64,000 bases of DNA from Flavobacterium luteolum (GCF_027111275.1 NZ_CP114286.1:1240001-1304000); one strand, 5' to 3'; counted from the first letter of the stretch, positions 1 to 7,854 are shown. Notes: generated from the sequence alone by a model not told the origin. Numbers and translations: made by a program.

Positions 1-87
1 TGTATCTAGGTAATCATCTTCAAATTGCTGGCAAGAACTAAATAAACCCGAAATGATCAATCCTGCTATTATTATTTTATGTTTCAT
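1..87 (-). CDS. SusD/RagB-like outer-membrane lipoprotein (N-terminal fragment)
   Basis: Only the first 29 codons are inside the window; the gene runs off the left edge. The translation starts with Lys-rich MKHK, a hydrophobic stretch and a lipobox LFSSC, giving an N-terminal lipidated cysteine, followed by QQFEDDYLDT. An acidic DxxLDT segment just after the lipid cysteine is typical of SusD-family glycan-binding lipoproteins. It lies 17 bp downstream of the SusC-like gene on the same strand, the standard susC-susD order, so the two are probably one transcript. It should form the surface lid of the transporter. The substrate cannot be read from this fragment. Confidence 0.85.
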   Translation of the reverse strand, partial: MKHKIIIAGLIISGLFSSCQQFEDDYLDT

Positions 88-104
88 TTTTGTAATCGTT
101 TAAA

Positions 105-3100
105 TTAGAAATTAAGATTCATACCAAAAATCATTTGTCTGCTTCTTGGATAAGGACTCGAATCAACCCCAGGAGTAAGTGGAGTTTTTCTTTTTGTTGA
201 AACTTCTGGGTCAGAGCCAGAATAGTTAGTCCAAACAAAAATATTGCTTCCTGTCAAGTAAAATCTCAATTTAGAAACTCCAAGTTTAGATGTAAACATC
301 TCAGGCATTGAATACCCTAATGTTAAAGTATTTAATCTTAAAAACGATGCGTCTTCAACTGCCCAATCAGTAAAGATAGCTTGTCTCATGTATGGAGACC
401 ACATAGTTGTATTTGCATTTAAATCTGCCAATGCTGTAGGATCTGTTACTAATTGACCCGTTGCAGGATCCAAGTTAGTCCATCTTTTTCCATCAGCCAT
501 TGTAGAATTTAAGTTCTTATATTTTCCTGATGCTGTCGCTGTAGAAAATTCAATTTTATCCGCATTATAAACATCATTACCAATACTCCAGTTAAAAGCA
601 GCCATTAAGTCAAAACCATAAGCGTTACCGTTAATAACAAAACCTCCTGAACTTTTAGGATTAACATTACCAATAACTGTTTTATCCTTACCATCTACTA
701 CGTTATCTCCATTAACATCTTTAAGTTTCATGTCTCCAGGTTTAAGAGAACTTCCGTCACCAACCAAAGAAGTAGAAGTATTCACTACACCGCTTTTTAA
801 GACATATTTTCCTCCAACATAATCAAAGTCTGAAACTTCATATCTTCCATCATTTTTGTAACCGTACATACTTCCTAAAGAAGAACCAACCGCTATAAGA
901 TAATCATCTCCAATTTGTGAAGAAGCCCAATTAGTAGCTGCACCAAAATCACTCATAATACCCAATGAGTTAATACGGTTTTTGTTTACTGCCATGTTGA
1001 ATGAAAAATTCAATCCATATTTCGCTTTTTCAATTGCAACAACGTTTATAGTAGCCTCGAAACCTTTATTTTGGTTTTGTCCCATGTTACGGTATTGAAA
1101 ATCATATCCAACTCCTGAAACTGGGAAATTAAGCAATAAGTCGTTTGTTAGATTTTTATAGATATCAAAATTACCACTTAAACGATTTTTGAAAAATGCA
1201 AAATCTAAACCAATGTTCTGAGTAACTGTTGTTTCCCATTTCAAATCAGGATTAGGCATTGTTTTAGAAGGTGCCCAAACGCTAGTAACCCCATTAAGCC
1301 ATGTTGTTGGTGTCGATTGAAAAATTTGAATTTGCTGTCCAACAGGAATATTATTATTACCTGCTTCACCATAACTTGCTCTTAACTTTAAAAGGCTTAA
1401 CCAAGATTTATTTTTTAGCCAATTTTCTTCTGACATTTTCCATCCTGCTGCAAAAGCTGGGAAATATCCCCAACGGTTTGTTCCTAAAAATTTACTAGAT
1501 CCATCTGCACGGAATGTAGCTGAAAGTAAATAACGATTTTTGTAATCATAATTTGCACGTCCGAAGAAAGATAATAATCTATCATCAGGGCTGTAATAAT
1601 TATCTACTGCTTGAGGAGTACCTTGTGTGGTTAGAGTTTTTGCTTTTTCAAAATCAAAGAAACTTGGATATCCATGTATTGTACTTGTTACTGTATTTGT
1701 AGTATAGGTAATACTTTCTTCTCCAACAAGAGCAGTCAAATGATGATCCTCTCCCATTATTTTTTTGAAGTCGTAATTTAATGTATTAGCATTTCTAAAA
1801 CGTTTTTGTTTACCATCTGACATAATCATTGCAGGTAAACCTTGTAAAGTAGCTGTTGGCGAATTATTTACGTAATAAGTTGATCTTCCGTAAAAACGAT
1901 AATCTGTAATGTTAGAATTATCTAAACCTAAATCTACTTTCAATTTCAAATTATCAACAATTTCCCATCCAAAACTTCCTAACATATTAAAGTTTTTACG
2001 AAACTGCTGTGCGTTATTATCTGATATAGCTGTAAAAGGATTTATTAAAACATCTGTTCCGTCTCCAGTAGTATCATCTGATGTCAAACCTTGTACAGGA
2101 AGCGGTGCGTAACCCACAATAGTACGCATACGAGAATCTGAAGAAGATTTTTCGTTTTGCTCGTTTACACCACCACCATCAATTTCTGTATCTGAATAAC
2201 GCATTGTAAAAGCTACATCAATCTTATCATTTAATTTGCTTTTTAAAGCTAATGCTAAGTTATTTCTTCTGTAATCTGAGCCTACCATGATAGCTTTTTC
2301 ATCGTAGTGCGCATAATTAAAATTATAATTAAGTTTATCTGTTCCTCCTCTAATTCCTAAATCACGGCTTTGCACCTCACCAGTACGTCCAAAGATTTGT
2401 TTTTGCCAATCATCTCCTTTTAAACCGTTGTACATATCATGATCTTCCCAATTTCCAAAATACTTAGTGTATGAATCTGGATTAGTAGGCACTTTTGTTC
2501 CGCTTTGAGAAAGCAAAGCATACTCGTATTGCCATTTCGTATAATCCTCAGGCGACAAAACATCAATATCTTTGGCCATCGTTTTCATACCATAGAACAT
2601 ATTGAAGTTTACTGCTATTTTCCCATCTTTTCCGCTTTTTGTTGTAATAAGAATTACCCCATTTGCACCACGTGATCCGTAGATTGCAGTTGAAGCGGCA
2701 TCTTTTAAAACAGTCATTGTTTCAATATCAGATGAAGAAATATCATTCATATTATTAATCGGAAAACCATCCACAATAATCAATGGCGAAGAATCTTGAG
2801 TAAGCGATCCCCCTCCACGAACTCTAATTTTAATATCTGCATCTGGAGAACCTTCTGCTGCAGTTACCTGCACACCCGCTATACGACCTGTTAAAGCTTC
2901 AGCAACATTTGCTACTGGTACCTTTTTTAAATCAGCTCCTGAAATAGTTGACACAGCACCTGTTAAATCAGATTTCTTAGCAGTTCCATATCCAATTACA
3001 ACAACTTCATTCAAGTTATTAGAATCTTCAATCATTGTTGCATTCACTTTTGTCTTTCCTTCTGTTGGAACATTAATGCTCTGGAAACCTATAAATGAAA

Positions 3101-3347
3101 AACTTAATACTGCTTTCGGATTAGTCAGTTTTATTTTGTAATGCCCGTCAAAATCGGTAGAAGTTCCGTTCTTAGTTCCTTTTTCTAAGACGTTTACCCC
3201 AGGAAGAGAAAGTCCCGCGGCATCCTTCACGGTTCCCTCTATCGTTGTGCCCTGAGCGTGTACTTGACTACCGATCAATAAGCACAGTAAGAAAACAAGT
3301 TTAAAGCAAAAATTTGCTCCTTTGTTTAATAGTTCTTTAAAGTTCAT
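105..3347 (-). CDS. SusC/RagA-family TonB-dependent outer-membrane transporter
   Basis: A complete 1080-aa protein. It has a signal peptide ending near VHAQ, a carboxypeptidase-regulatory-like domain (about residues 33-110, GTVKDAAGLSLPGVNV), the SusC signature VVVIGYGTAKKSDLTGAV, and a plug domain with VLKDAASTAIYGSRGANGV. The 22-strand barrel ends in an aromatic residue (GMNLNF), as expected for Bam-dependent barrels. The length is usual for SusC proteins. With the SusD-like lipoprotein it would import oligosaccharides or peptides across the outer membrane using TonB energy. No glycoside hydrolase lies in the visible part of the locus, so the substrate is unknown. The long leader carries LacI-type operators, which suggests sugar-controlled repression. 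Confidence 0.96.
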   Translation of the reverse strand: MNFKELLNKGANFCFKLVFLLCLLIGSQVHAQGTTIEGTVKDAAGLSLPGVNVLEKGTKNGTSTDFDGHYKIKLTNPKAVLSFSFIGFQSINVPTEGKTKVNATMIEDSNNLNEVVVIGYGTAKKSDLTGAVSTISGADLKKVPVANVAEALTGRIAGVQVTAAEGSPDADIKIRVRGGGSLTQDSSPLIIVDGFPINNMNDISSSDIETMTVLKDAASTAIYGSRGANGVILITTKSGKDGKIAVNFNMFYGMKTMAKDIDVLSPEDYTKWQYEYALLSQSGTKVPTNPDSYTKYFGNWEDHDMYNGLKGDDWQKQIFGRTGEVQSRDLGIRGGTDKLNYNFNYAHYDEKAIMVGSDYRRNNLALALKSKLNDKIDVAFTMRYSDTEIDGGGVNEQNEKSSSDSRMRTIVGYAPLPVQGLTSDDTTGDGTDVLINPFTAISDNNAQQFRKNFNMLGSFGWEIVDNLKLKVDLGLDNSNITDYRFYGRSTYYVNNSPTATLQGLPAMIMSDGKQKRFRNANTLNYDFKKIMGEDHHLTALVGEESITYTTNTVTSTIHGYPSFFDFEKAKTLTTQGTPQAVDNYYSPDDRLLSFFGRANYDYKNRYLLSATFRADGSSKFLGTNRWGYFPAFAAGWKMSEENWLKNKSWLSLLKLRASYGEAGNNNIPVGQQIQIFQSTPTTWLNGVTSVWAPSKTMPNPDLKWETTVTQNIGLDFAFFKNRLSGNFDIYKNLTNDLLLNFPVSGVGYDFQYRNMGQNQNKGFEATINVVAIEKAKYGLNFSFNMAVNKNRINSLGIMSDFGAATNWASSQIGDDYLIAVGSSLGSMYGYKNDGRYEVSDFDYVGGKYVLKSGVVNTSTSLVGDGSSLKPGDMKLKDVNGDNVVDGKDKTVIGNVNPKSSGGFVINGNAYGFDLMAAFNWSIGNDVYNADKIEFSTATASGKYKNLNSTMADGKRWTNLDPATGQLVTDPTALADLNANTTMWSPYMRQAIFTDWAVEDASFLRLNTLTLGYSMPEMFTSKLGVSKLRFYLTGSNIFVWTNYSGSDPEVSTKRKTPLTPGVDSSPYPRSRQMIFGMNLNF

Positions 3348-3510
3348 GGTTGATTGTTTAAGTTATTAAAAGTTTTTTCTTTTTGGTTTAAGTGGTTTTT
3401 TGTGGTTACTTTCAATTCATTTTATAGTTAATATTTGTGGTTTTTATTTAACAGTAATTTATTTACCTCTCCCCCAAAGCTTTATTTTTGCTCTGTTTTC
3501 CATCATACAA

Positions 3511-3524
3511 CTTAATCGATTTCG
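3511..3524. promoter_or_regulatory. degenerate LacI-type operator (O3)
   Basis: CTTAATCGATTTCG keeps the AA-CG-TT-C core of the LacI-family consensus TGnAAnCGnTTnCA. Its central CG is 31 bp (about three helical turns) from the CG of the perfect operator at 3542-3555, the same face of the helix. On the minus strand it lies downstream of the predicted transcription start. Confidence 0.4.
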
Positions 3525-3541
3525 AAGATTAAAAATAAAGT

Positions 3542-3555
3542 TGTAATCGATTACA
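3542..3555. promoter_or_regulatory. perfect LacI-type operator ahead of susC-like gene
   Basis: TGTAATCGATTACA is a perfect 14-bp palindrome and fits the LacI/GalR-family operator pattern TGnAAnCGnTTnCA at every fixed position. It directly abuts the -7 element of the susC promoter on its downstream side, so a bound repressor would cover the transcription start. No LacI-family gene is in the window. Confidence 0.65.
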
Positions 3556-3563
3556 CAAACATA
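3556..3563 (-). promoter_or_regulatory. -7 promoter element of susC-like gene
   Basis: On the minus strand the sequence reads TATGTTTG, matching the Bacteroidota -7 box TAnnTTTG. No clear -33 TTG is seen at the usual spacing, so a weak or activator-dependent promoter is possible. The predicted start falls inside the adjacent palindromic operator. Confidence 0.5.
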
Positions 3564-3728
3564 GATATTTTTTTAAAACGAAAAATAAAATTTCATAAAA
3601 ATTTCATAAAAAAAATTACATATTAAAAAATATAGCGACTTTTTCTATGACATATCTAATTTATCTCAAGATAAAATATTAAATATATTTTTATTATTCA
3701 TGCATTTGATTCGATTTTTATAAAAAAA

Positions 3729-3742
3729 AACAATCGATTACA
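3729..3742. promoter_or_regulatory. partial LacI-type operator (O2)
   Basis: AACAATCGATTACA matches the LacI consensus except for the first two bases. It is 187 bp upstream of the main operator (centre to centre), a distance compatible with an auxiliary operator and DNA looping. Confidence 0.4.
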
Positions 3743-3928
3743 TCAATAACTATTACGAAATTATTAGGTGTTATTTTTACACTTAAAAAGTTAAAATCAA
3801 GCTAAAAAAATTAGCGTGATTACATTTATATTTTAAAATTTACAATGATTTTACCTATAAATGAAGTCGACAAAATGAAGGAAAAAGTAATTTTGACTAT
3901 AAGTTTGCGTCTTTATAAGCACAAAAAA

Positions 3929-3953
3929 AGCCCTTAAACAAAAGTTAAGGGCT
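3929..3953 (-). terminator. Rho-independent terminator of MFS gene
   Basis: AGCCCTTAA and TTAAGGGCT form a 9-bp stem with a 7-nt loop. On the minus strand it is followed by a run of T (a poly-A tract at 3922-3929 on the plus strand). It sits 23 bp after the MFS stop codon. Confidence 0.8.
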
Positions 3954-3975
3954 AAGAAAATTGAATATTTTAAAA

Positions 3976-5142
3976 TCAGATAGCTTGTACCTGAACTTGC
4001 TTTTGATGTAACCTCATCAATATGAATGTAATGATCATTCCGATAACCGACATTACAACTCCGATAAGATTAGGAGAAGAATAACTAAATCCTGCCGCTA
4101 AAGGTAAACCGCCTAGAAAAGCCCCTAAGGCATTTCCAATGTTAAAACTTCCTTGAAGAGATGCCGAAGCGATCATCTCCGCTCCTTTTGCAGTTCTAAT
4201 CATCAACATTTGAATTGGCGCAATAACCGAGAACGAAATGGCACCAGTTAAGAAAGTTAGAAATAAAGAAACATATTGATTGAATGAGAAGAAATAAACC
4301 AAAATCAAATCAGTTGACATAACAAGCAGTAGAGCCAACGTTGTTGGCGCTGGCGAAAAACGATCTGCCAATTTACCTCCCACGAAATTACCAACGACCA
4401 TTCCTAACCCAGCCAGAATCAAGATAGAAGAAACGTCTTCTGGCGAAAATTTAGAAACATTAATCAAAAGAGGTGCGATATAACTAATCCATGCAAATAA
4501 ACCTCCGAAACCAATTGCTGTAATTCCGATGATTAGCCAGGCTTCTGTTTTCTTAAAAAACTGAAGTTGCGTTTTCATATTCACGCTTTCTCCTTTCTCT
4601 AGATTTGGCATCCATAAATAAATAGCTAAAAATGTCAACAGACCTACAATAGCAATTAATACAAAAGTATAACGCCAAATAAAGTGGTGCCCGATATAAG
4701 TCCCAATTGGCACACCAATTAAATTAGCAATAGTCAAACCAGCAAACATTATAGAAATTGCCTGCGCTTCTTTCCCTTTGTCTGCCAAACGACTTGCGAC
4801 TACCGCTCCCACTCCAAAGAAAGCTCCATGCGGTAAACCTGAAAGAAATCGAGAAGCAAATAAAATATTATAACTAGGTGCGATAATTGATAAAGCATTA
4901 AAAACGGCCAACATTAAAGCTAAAATCAAAAGCATTTTTTTTGGCGCATAATTTCTTCCTGCGATTACTAATAAAGGTGCTCCAATAACAACTCCAAGTG
5001 CATAAGATGAAATTAAATATCCAGCAACAGGAATTGAAACTTTCATATCTGAAGCAATATCTGGGAGTAATCCCATCATTACAAATTCTGTAATTCCAAT
5101 AGTTAACCCTCCTAAAGAGAGTGCAATAAGACTTTTTTTCAT
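3976..5142 (-). CDS. MFS transporter, AraJ/YdhP-like DHA1 exporter
   Basis: A 388-aa, about 12-helix integral membrane protein. The N-terminus ITEFVMMGLLPDIA followed by AGYLISSYALGVVIGAPLL is characteristic of the AraJ/YdhP/purine-efflux branch of the DHA1 major-facilitator exporters; the helix 2-3 loop reads AGRNYAPKKMLL. The length is normal for the family (390-410). It faces an AraC-family regulator across a 101-bp divergent intergenic region, a common arrangement for a regulated efflux pump. It is expected to be a proton-coupled exporter of a small molecule (drug, sugar or nucleoside). The actual substrate cannot be inferred. Confidence 0.88.
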   Translation of the reverse strand: MKKSLIALSLGGLTIGITEFVMMGLLPDIASDMKVSIPVAGYLISSYALGVVIGAPLLVIAGRNYAPKKMLLILALMLAVFNALSIIAPSYNILFASRFLSGLPHGAFFGVGAVVASRLADKGKEAQAISIMFAGLTIANLIGVPIGTYIGHHFIWRYTFVLIAIVGLLTFLAIYLWMPNLEKGESVNMKTQLQFFKKTEAWLIIGITAIGFGGLFAWISYIAPLLINVSKFSPEDVSSILILAGLGMVVGNFVGGKLADRFSPAPTTLALLLVMSTDLILVYFFSFNQYVSLFLTFLTGAISFSVIAPIQMLMIRTAKGAEMIASASLQGSFNIGNALGAFLGGLPLAAGFSYSSPNLIGVVMSVIGMIITFILMRLHQKQVQVQAI

Positions 5143-5177
5143 TTTATTAAAAGTAGAAAGGAATGATTTCTACGTTG

Positions 5178-5185
5178 CAAAGTTA
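5178..5185 (-). promoter_or_regulatory. -7 element for MFS gene
   Basis: The minus strand reads TAACTTTG (TAnnTTTG consensus), 35 bp before the MFS start codon. No well-spaced -33 TTG is seen. Confidence 0.4.
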
Positions 5186-5210
5186 ACACCGTTAAGCAAA
5201 AAATAAATTG

Positions 5211-5218
5211 TAAATTTG
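5211..5218 (+). promoter_or_regulatory. -7 element for AraC-family gene
   Basis: TAAATTTG fits TAnnTTTG and lies 25 bp before the araC-like start codon. It is back to back with the MFS promoter, so one bound regulator could affect both. Confidence 0.4.
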
Positions 5219-5243
5219 TGACATAAAATTGTATATTTAAGTT

Positions 5244-6077
5244 ATGCCGAAATTAAATCAGTTTAAGACACTTGTCCTTGACGAGTTTGAAGAAGAGAAA
5301 TTCCATCTTCCGCCACATACGCATACCTACTACGAAATCATCTATATCAAAAAAGGAAGCGGCATTCATCACATAAATAACAATCTTCTTCATTATAAAG
5401 CAGGCGATCTATTTGTAATCTCTCCCGATGACGAACATTACTTCGATATTAAAAAAAGTACTCGTTTTATTTTTATCAAATTCACCGATAATTATTTTAA
5501 CTCGAAACAAAACTTAACCTGTGACGAATTCTTGATTCATACACCTGAAAGTTTTATGCGCGATAAAATTTTAAAAGAAACAGTTTTAAAATTTGATGAG
5601 CCTTGTAAAACTATCCTAAAAAATACTGTCGAGAACATTACAAAATACGGAGAGTATATTGATGTTACCAATTCTCCAATTGTATTCTATCAGATCCTTT
5701 CGATTTTTGGACTTATTAAAGAAACCATACGATGTATGAATCTACAGATGACATCGAAACATTTGGATAATGAACAAATTGCCAATTATATTCATCAGAA
5801 TATTTATCAGCCAAAACTGGTTCAGATAAAAGTAATTGCAGAACATTTCAATATTGCTCAAACGTATTTTAGTGCTTATTTTAAAAGAACTTTCAGCATT
5901 AGTTATCGCGAATACATTCATAATTTAAGAATGACTTTAATCGAAAAGAGATTTCACAATAATCAATTGCCCATTAAACAAATTGCCTACGAGTTTGGTT
6001 TTACAGACGAAAGCCATTTGACCAATTATTTCAAAAAACGCAGAAACATGAAACCAACCGATTTTAAAAAACTCTAG
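5244..6077 (+). CDS. AraC-family transcriptional regulator with cupin sensor domain
   Basis: A 277-aa protein. The N-terminal cupin-like domain contains FHLPPHTHTYYEIIYIKKGSG and the turn YKAGDLFVISPDDEHYF. The C-terminal ~100 residues carry the two helix-turn-helix motifs of AraC/XylS proteins: IKVIAEHFNIAQTYFSAYFKR and IKQIAYEFGFTDESHLTNYFKK. It probably senses a small ligand in the cupin barrel and controls the divergent exporter, but this is inferred from context only. The ATG start is preceded by a -7 box 25 bp upstream. Confidence 0.9.
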   Translation: MPKLNQFKTLVLDEFEEEKFHLPPHTHTYYEIIYIKKGSGIHHINNNLLHYKAGDLFVISPDDEHYFDIKKSTRFIFIKFTDNYFNSKQNLTCDEFLIHTPESFMRDKILKETVLKFDEPCKTILKNTVENITKYGEYIDVTNSPIVFYQILSIFGLIKETIRCMNLQMTSKHLDNEQIANYIHQNIYQPKLVQIKVIAEHFNIAQTYFSAYFKRTFSISYREYIHNLRMTLIEKRFHNNQLPIKQIAYEFGFTDESHLTNYFKKRRNMKPTDFKKL

Positions 6078-6119
6078 TTATCGAAATCTTAAAAAATAAT
6101 TTCTGCGAATATTTTTAAC

Positions 6120-6127
6120 TAAATTTG
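6120..6127 (+). promoter_or_regulatory. -7 element before Cys-rich protein gene
   Basis: TAAATTTG matches TAnnTTTG. It is 19 bp upstream of the proposed TTG start codon and 43 bp before the alternative ATG at 6171. Confidence 0.45.
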
Positions 6128-6146
6128 TATTCATAAAACAATTTCT

Positions 6147-6503
6147 TTGACCAAAAAAGTCCACATAATAATGCTTTTCCTAACGCTGAGTTTCTTCTTG
6201 AATCCTAGCGTTAATTACGCATGTAACATGGGACATCATAAAGAAATTTCAAAAGAAACTGACAGTTGCTCTAAAAAGTGCTGTGAAAAGAAGACTTCTA
6301 AAAAAGAAAAACAAGATTGCGATGGTAAATGCCGTCATTCTAGCTGTAATACCTCTGTGCTACAATTTGTTATTTTAGATTCAAATAATTTTGATCTGCA
6401 AAACGATGTATTCAATTTTTCTTTAAAAAACATTATCTCCTCTTATAACGAATCCGATATTTCTTCTGGATTCACTTCTATCTGGCTTAAGCCTAAAATA
6501 TAA
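6147..6503 (+). CDS. small exported cysteine-rich protein, possible metal binder
   Basis: 118 aa from a TTG start, or 110 aa from the ATG at 6171; the ATG version still has a complete signal peptide, so the start is uncertain. After the signal (cleavage near NYA) come seven cysteines within about 45 residues, including CSKKCCEKK and CDGKCRHSSC, plus a HH pair, in a Lys-rich setting that could coordinate soft metals. The C-terminal half has no recognisable motif. I cannot assign it to a named family. It is the first gene of the copper block and is followed after about 100 bp by a DUF3347 gene, so a periplasmic copper role is a reasonable inference. Confidence 0.6.
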   Translation: MTKKVHIIMLFLTLSFFLNPSVNYACNMGHHKEISKETDSCSKKCCEKKTSKKEKQDCDGKCRHSSCNTSVLQFVILDSNNFDLQNDVFNFSLKNIISSYNESDISSGFTSIWLKPKI

Positions 6504-6557
6504 TTATTGAATTGTTGACAGCCTATATTGGGTCTTATTGAAACGAATTTTTAATTA

Positions 6558-6578
6558 ACTTTAAGGGAAATTTAAAGT
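6558..6578. repeat. short inverted repeat upstream of DUF3347 gene
   Basis: ACTTTAA, a 7-nt spacer and TTAAAGT form perfect 7-bp arms 24 bp before the ATG. It could be an operator for the nearby HMA-AraC regulator or an RNA hairpin near the start site. No second copy was found before copA. Confidence 0.3.
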
Positions 6579-6601
6579 CCTTTAATCAAATAATATATAC
6601 A

Positions 6602-7132
6602 ATGAAAAAATCAATTATAGCTTTAGCAACTGTACTAACAGTATTTTTTAGTGCAAATAATATTCAGGCAAATACATTAAGAGCTGAATCAGGAACAACA
6701 GAAATTGCAGATGCAAGTCAGCTGCAATCTGTTTACGATGCTTATTTTTCGGTAAAAGATGCGCTTATTAAAAGTGATAGCAAATTAACTTCGGCGAAAG
6801 CTGCAACTTTATTGACTGCTATTACTGCCGTAAAAATGGACAAATTAAAAAGCAACGAACATACCGTTTGGATGAAAGTGCTAAAAAAATTAACTGCAGA
6901 TGCCAAAAGTATTTCAACTACAACAGATCTTAAAAAACAGCGCGAAACTTTTAAATCATTGTCTAAAAGCACTTACGATTTAATAAAAGTTTCAAGTCCA
7001 GAACAGCCAATCTATAAACAATATTGCCCAATGGCAGATGCAGATTGGTTAAGCAAAGAAAAAGCAGTTAAAAATCCATATTATGGTTCTTCGATGCTGA
7101 CTTGCGGAAATGTGGTAGAAACGATCAAATAA
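6602..7132 (+). CDS. DUF3347 periplasmic protein, probable copper binding
   Basis: A 176-aa protein with a clear signal peptide (MKKSIIALATVLTVFFSANN). The C-terminal part carries the DUF3347 hallmark: YKQYCPMADADWLSKEKAV then NPYYGSSMLTCGNVVETIK. The conserved Cys-Pro-Met and Met-x-x-Cys segments are thought to form a copper-binding site. DUF3347 domains also occur attached to CusB-type efflux subunits in this phylum. The middle is a helical bundle. It is 2 bp upstream of the HMA-AraC regulator, so the two are translationally coupled or at least co-transcribed. It probably buffers copper in the periplasm or hands it to efflux proteins. Confidence 0.85.
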   Translation: MKKSIIALATVLTVFFSANNIQANTLRAESGTTEIADASQLQSVYDAYFSVKDALIKSDSKLTSAKAATLLTAITAVKMDKLKSNEHTVWMKVLKKLTADAKSISTTTDLKKQRETFKSLSKSTYDLIKVSSPEQPIYKQYCPMADADWLSKEKAVKNPYYGSSMLTCGNVVETIK

Positions 7133-7134
7133 AT

Positions 7135-7695
7135 ATGAAGCTTTACATCAAAAATATGGTGTGCAGCCGATGCAAAATGGTGGTGAAGTCTGAGTTCGAA
7201 AAACTCGGACTTCAACCTATTTCTGTAGAATTAGGAGAAGTTGAACTACAGGAAGAAATCAACGATTTGCAAAAAGAGATTTTATTAGAAAACCTGCAAT
7301 CTTTGGGTTTTGATCTACTCGATGATAAAAAAACAAAAACAGTCGAAAGAATAAAAAACCTGATTGTAGATTTGGTTCATCATAAAAACAATGATTTAAA
7401 AATCAACCTATCAGAATATCTCGCAGAAAACTTAAATCAAGATTATAATTCATTAAGCAACTTATTTTCTGAAATCGAAAACACAACAATCGAAAAGTAT
7501 TTTATCAATCAGAAAATTGAAAAAGTAAAAGAATTATTGATTTATAATGAGCTTTCATTAAGCGAAATTGCTGATATCCTAAATTACAGTAATGTAGCGC
7601 ATTTGAGCAATCAATTCAAAAAAATTACTGGCTACACTCCTACTTCATTTAAACAATTGAAAGATAATAAGCGTATTCAGATCGAGAATTTGTAG
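7135..7695 (+). CDS. AraC-type regulator with N-terminal HMA-like metal-binding domain
   Basis: A 186-aa protein; the ATG at 7135 is chosen because it starts the HMA-like segment MKLYIKNMVCSRCKMVVKSEF. That segment has the CxxC pair (residues 10 and 13) and a ferredoxin-like fold pattern ending near LQSLGFDLL (about residue 64). The C-terminal half is an AraC DNA-binding domain: LSLSEIADILNYSNVAHLSNQFKKITGYTP. The layout suggests a cytoplasmic Cu(I) sensor that reads metal directly through an Atx1-like domain, instead of CueR. It follows the DUF3347 gene by 2 bp and precedes copA by about 500 bp. Expected targets are the copper genes on both sides, by inference. Confidence 0.85.
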   Translation: MKLYIKNMVCSRCKMVVKSEFEKLGLQPISVELGEVELQEEINDLQKEILLENLQSLGFDLLDDKKTKTVERIKNLIVDLVHHKNNDLKINLSEYLAENLNQDYNSLSNLFSEIENTTIEKYFINQKIEKVKELLIYNELSLSEIADILNYSNVAHLSNQFKKITGYTPTSFKQLKDNKRIQIENL

Positions 7696-7738
7696 CTTTT
7701 TTTAACCGCAAAGCACACAATCCCGATAGCTATCGGGA
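7682..7738. repeat. first copy of a direct repeat covering the end of the regulator gene
   Basis: TCGAGAATTTGTAG (the last codons of the HMA-AraC gene) followed by a T-run and AACCGCAAAGCAC, ending with an 18-bp palindrome. The same order of elements recurs at 7855-7921. The unit is about 173 bp and looks like a tandem duplication of the gene end with its downstream repeat. Confidence 0.6.
7721..7738. repeat. 18-bp palindrome TCCCGATAGCTATCGGGA, copy 1
   Basis: A perfect palindrome. The same class occurs at 7904-7921, 20086-20103 (AAAGCTTT centre) and 55704-55721. Confidence 0.85.
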
Positions 7739-7739
7739 A

Positions 7740-7787
7740 CGCAAGGTTCGCAAAGATGTTTTAAGACAAAGCTTTGCGAACTTTGCG
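7740..7787. repeat. GCAAAG-family hairpin
   Basis: CGCAAGGTTCGCAAAG (7740-7755) and CTTTGCGAACTTTGCG (7772-7787) pair over 15 of 16 positions with a 16-nt loop. It is the same repeat class as 7873-8092 and 39080-39155. Confidence 0.7.
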
Positions 7788-7854
7788 TTTTTATAAAAAC
7801 CAGCATATCAAAAATCCTTACGTGCTTAACGGTTAAAAAACAGCATTTCATGTC

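Larger units (their letters stand above)
3348..3975. other. 628-bp AT-rich intergenic region between susC-like gene and MFS gene
   Basis: No open reading frame is convincing here. The region holds, from right to left: a hairpin terminator for the MFS gene (3929-3953), a partial LacI-type half-operator (3729-3742), a perfect palindromic operator (3542-3555) next to a -7 promoter element (3556-3563), and a third weaker operator (3511-3524). The rest is poly-A/T-rich leader sequence. Confidence 0.7.

Noticed and set aside
1301..2112. Plus-strand ORFs of 65-67 codons opposite the susC-like gene
   Set aside because: Antisense shadow frames of a long, conserved coding sequence.
3348..3975. Riboswitch or small RNA in the susC leader
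   Set aside because: No conserved riboswitch elements were recognised; visible structure is explained by operators, a -7 box and a terminator.
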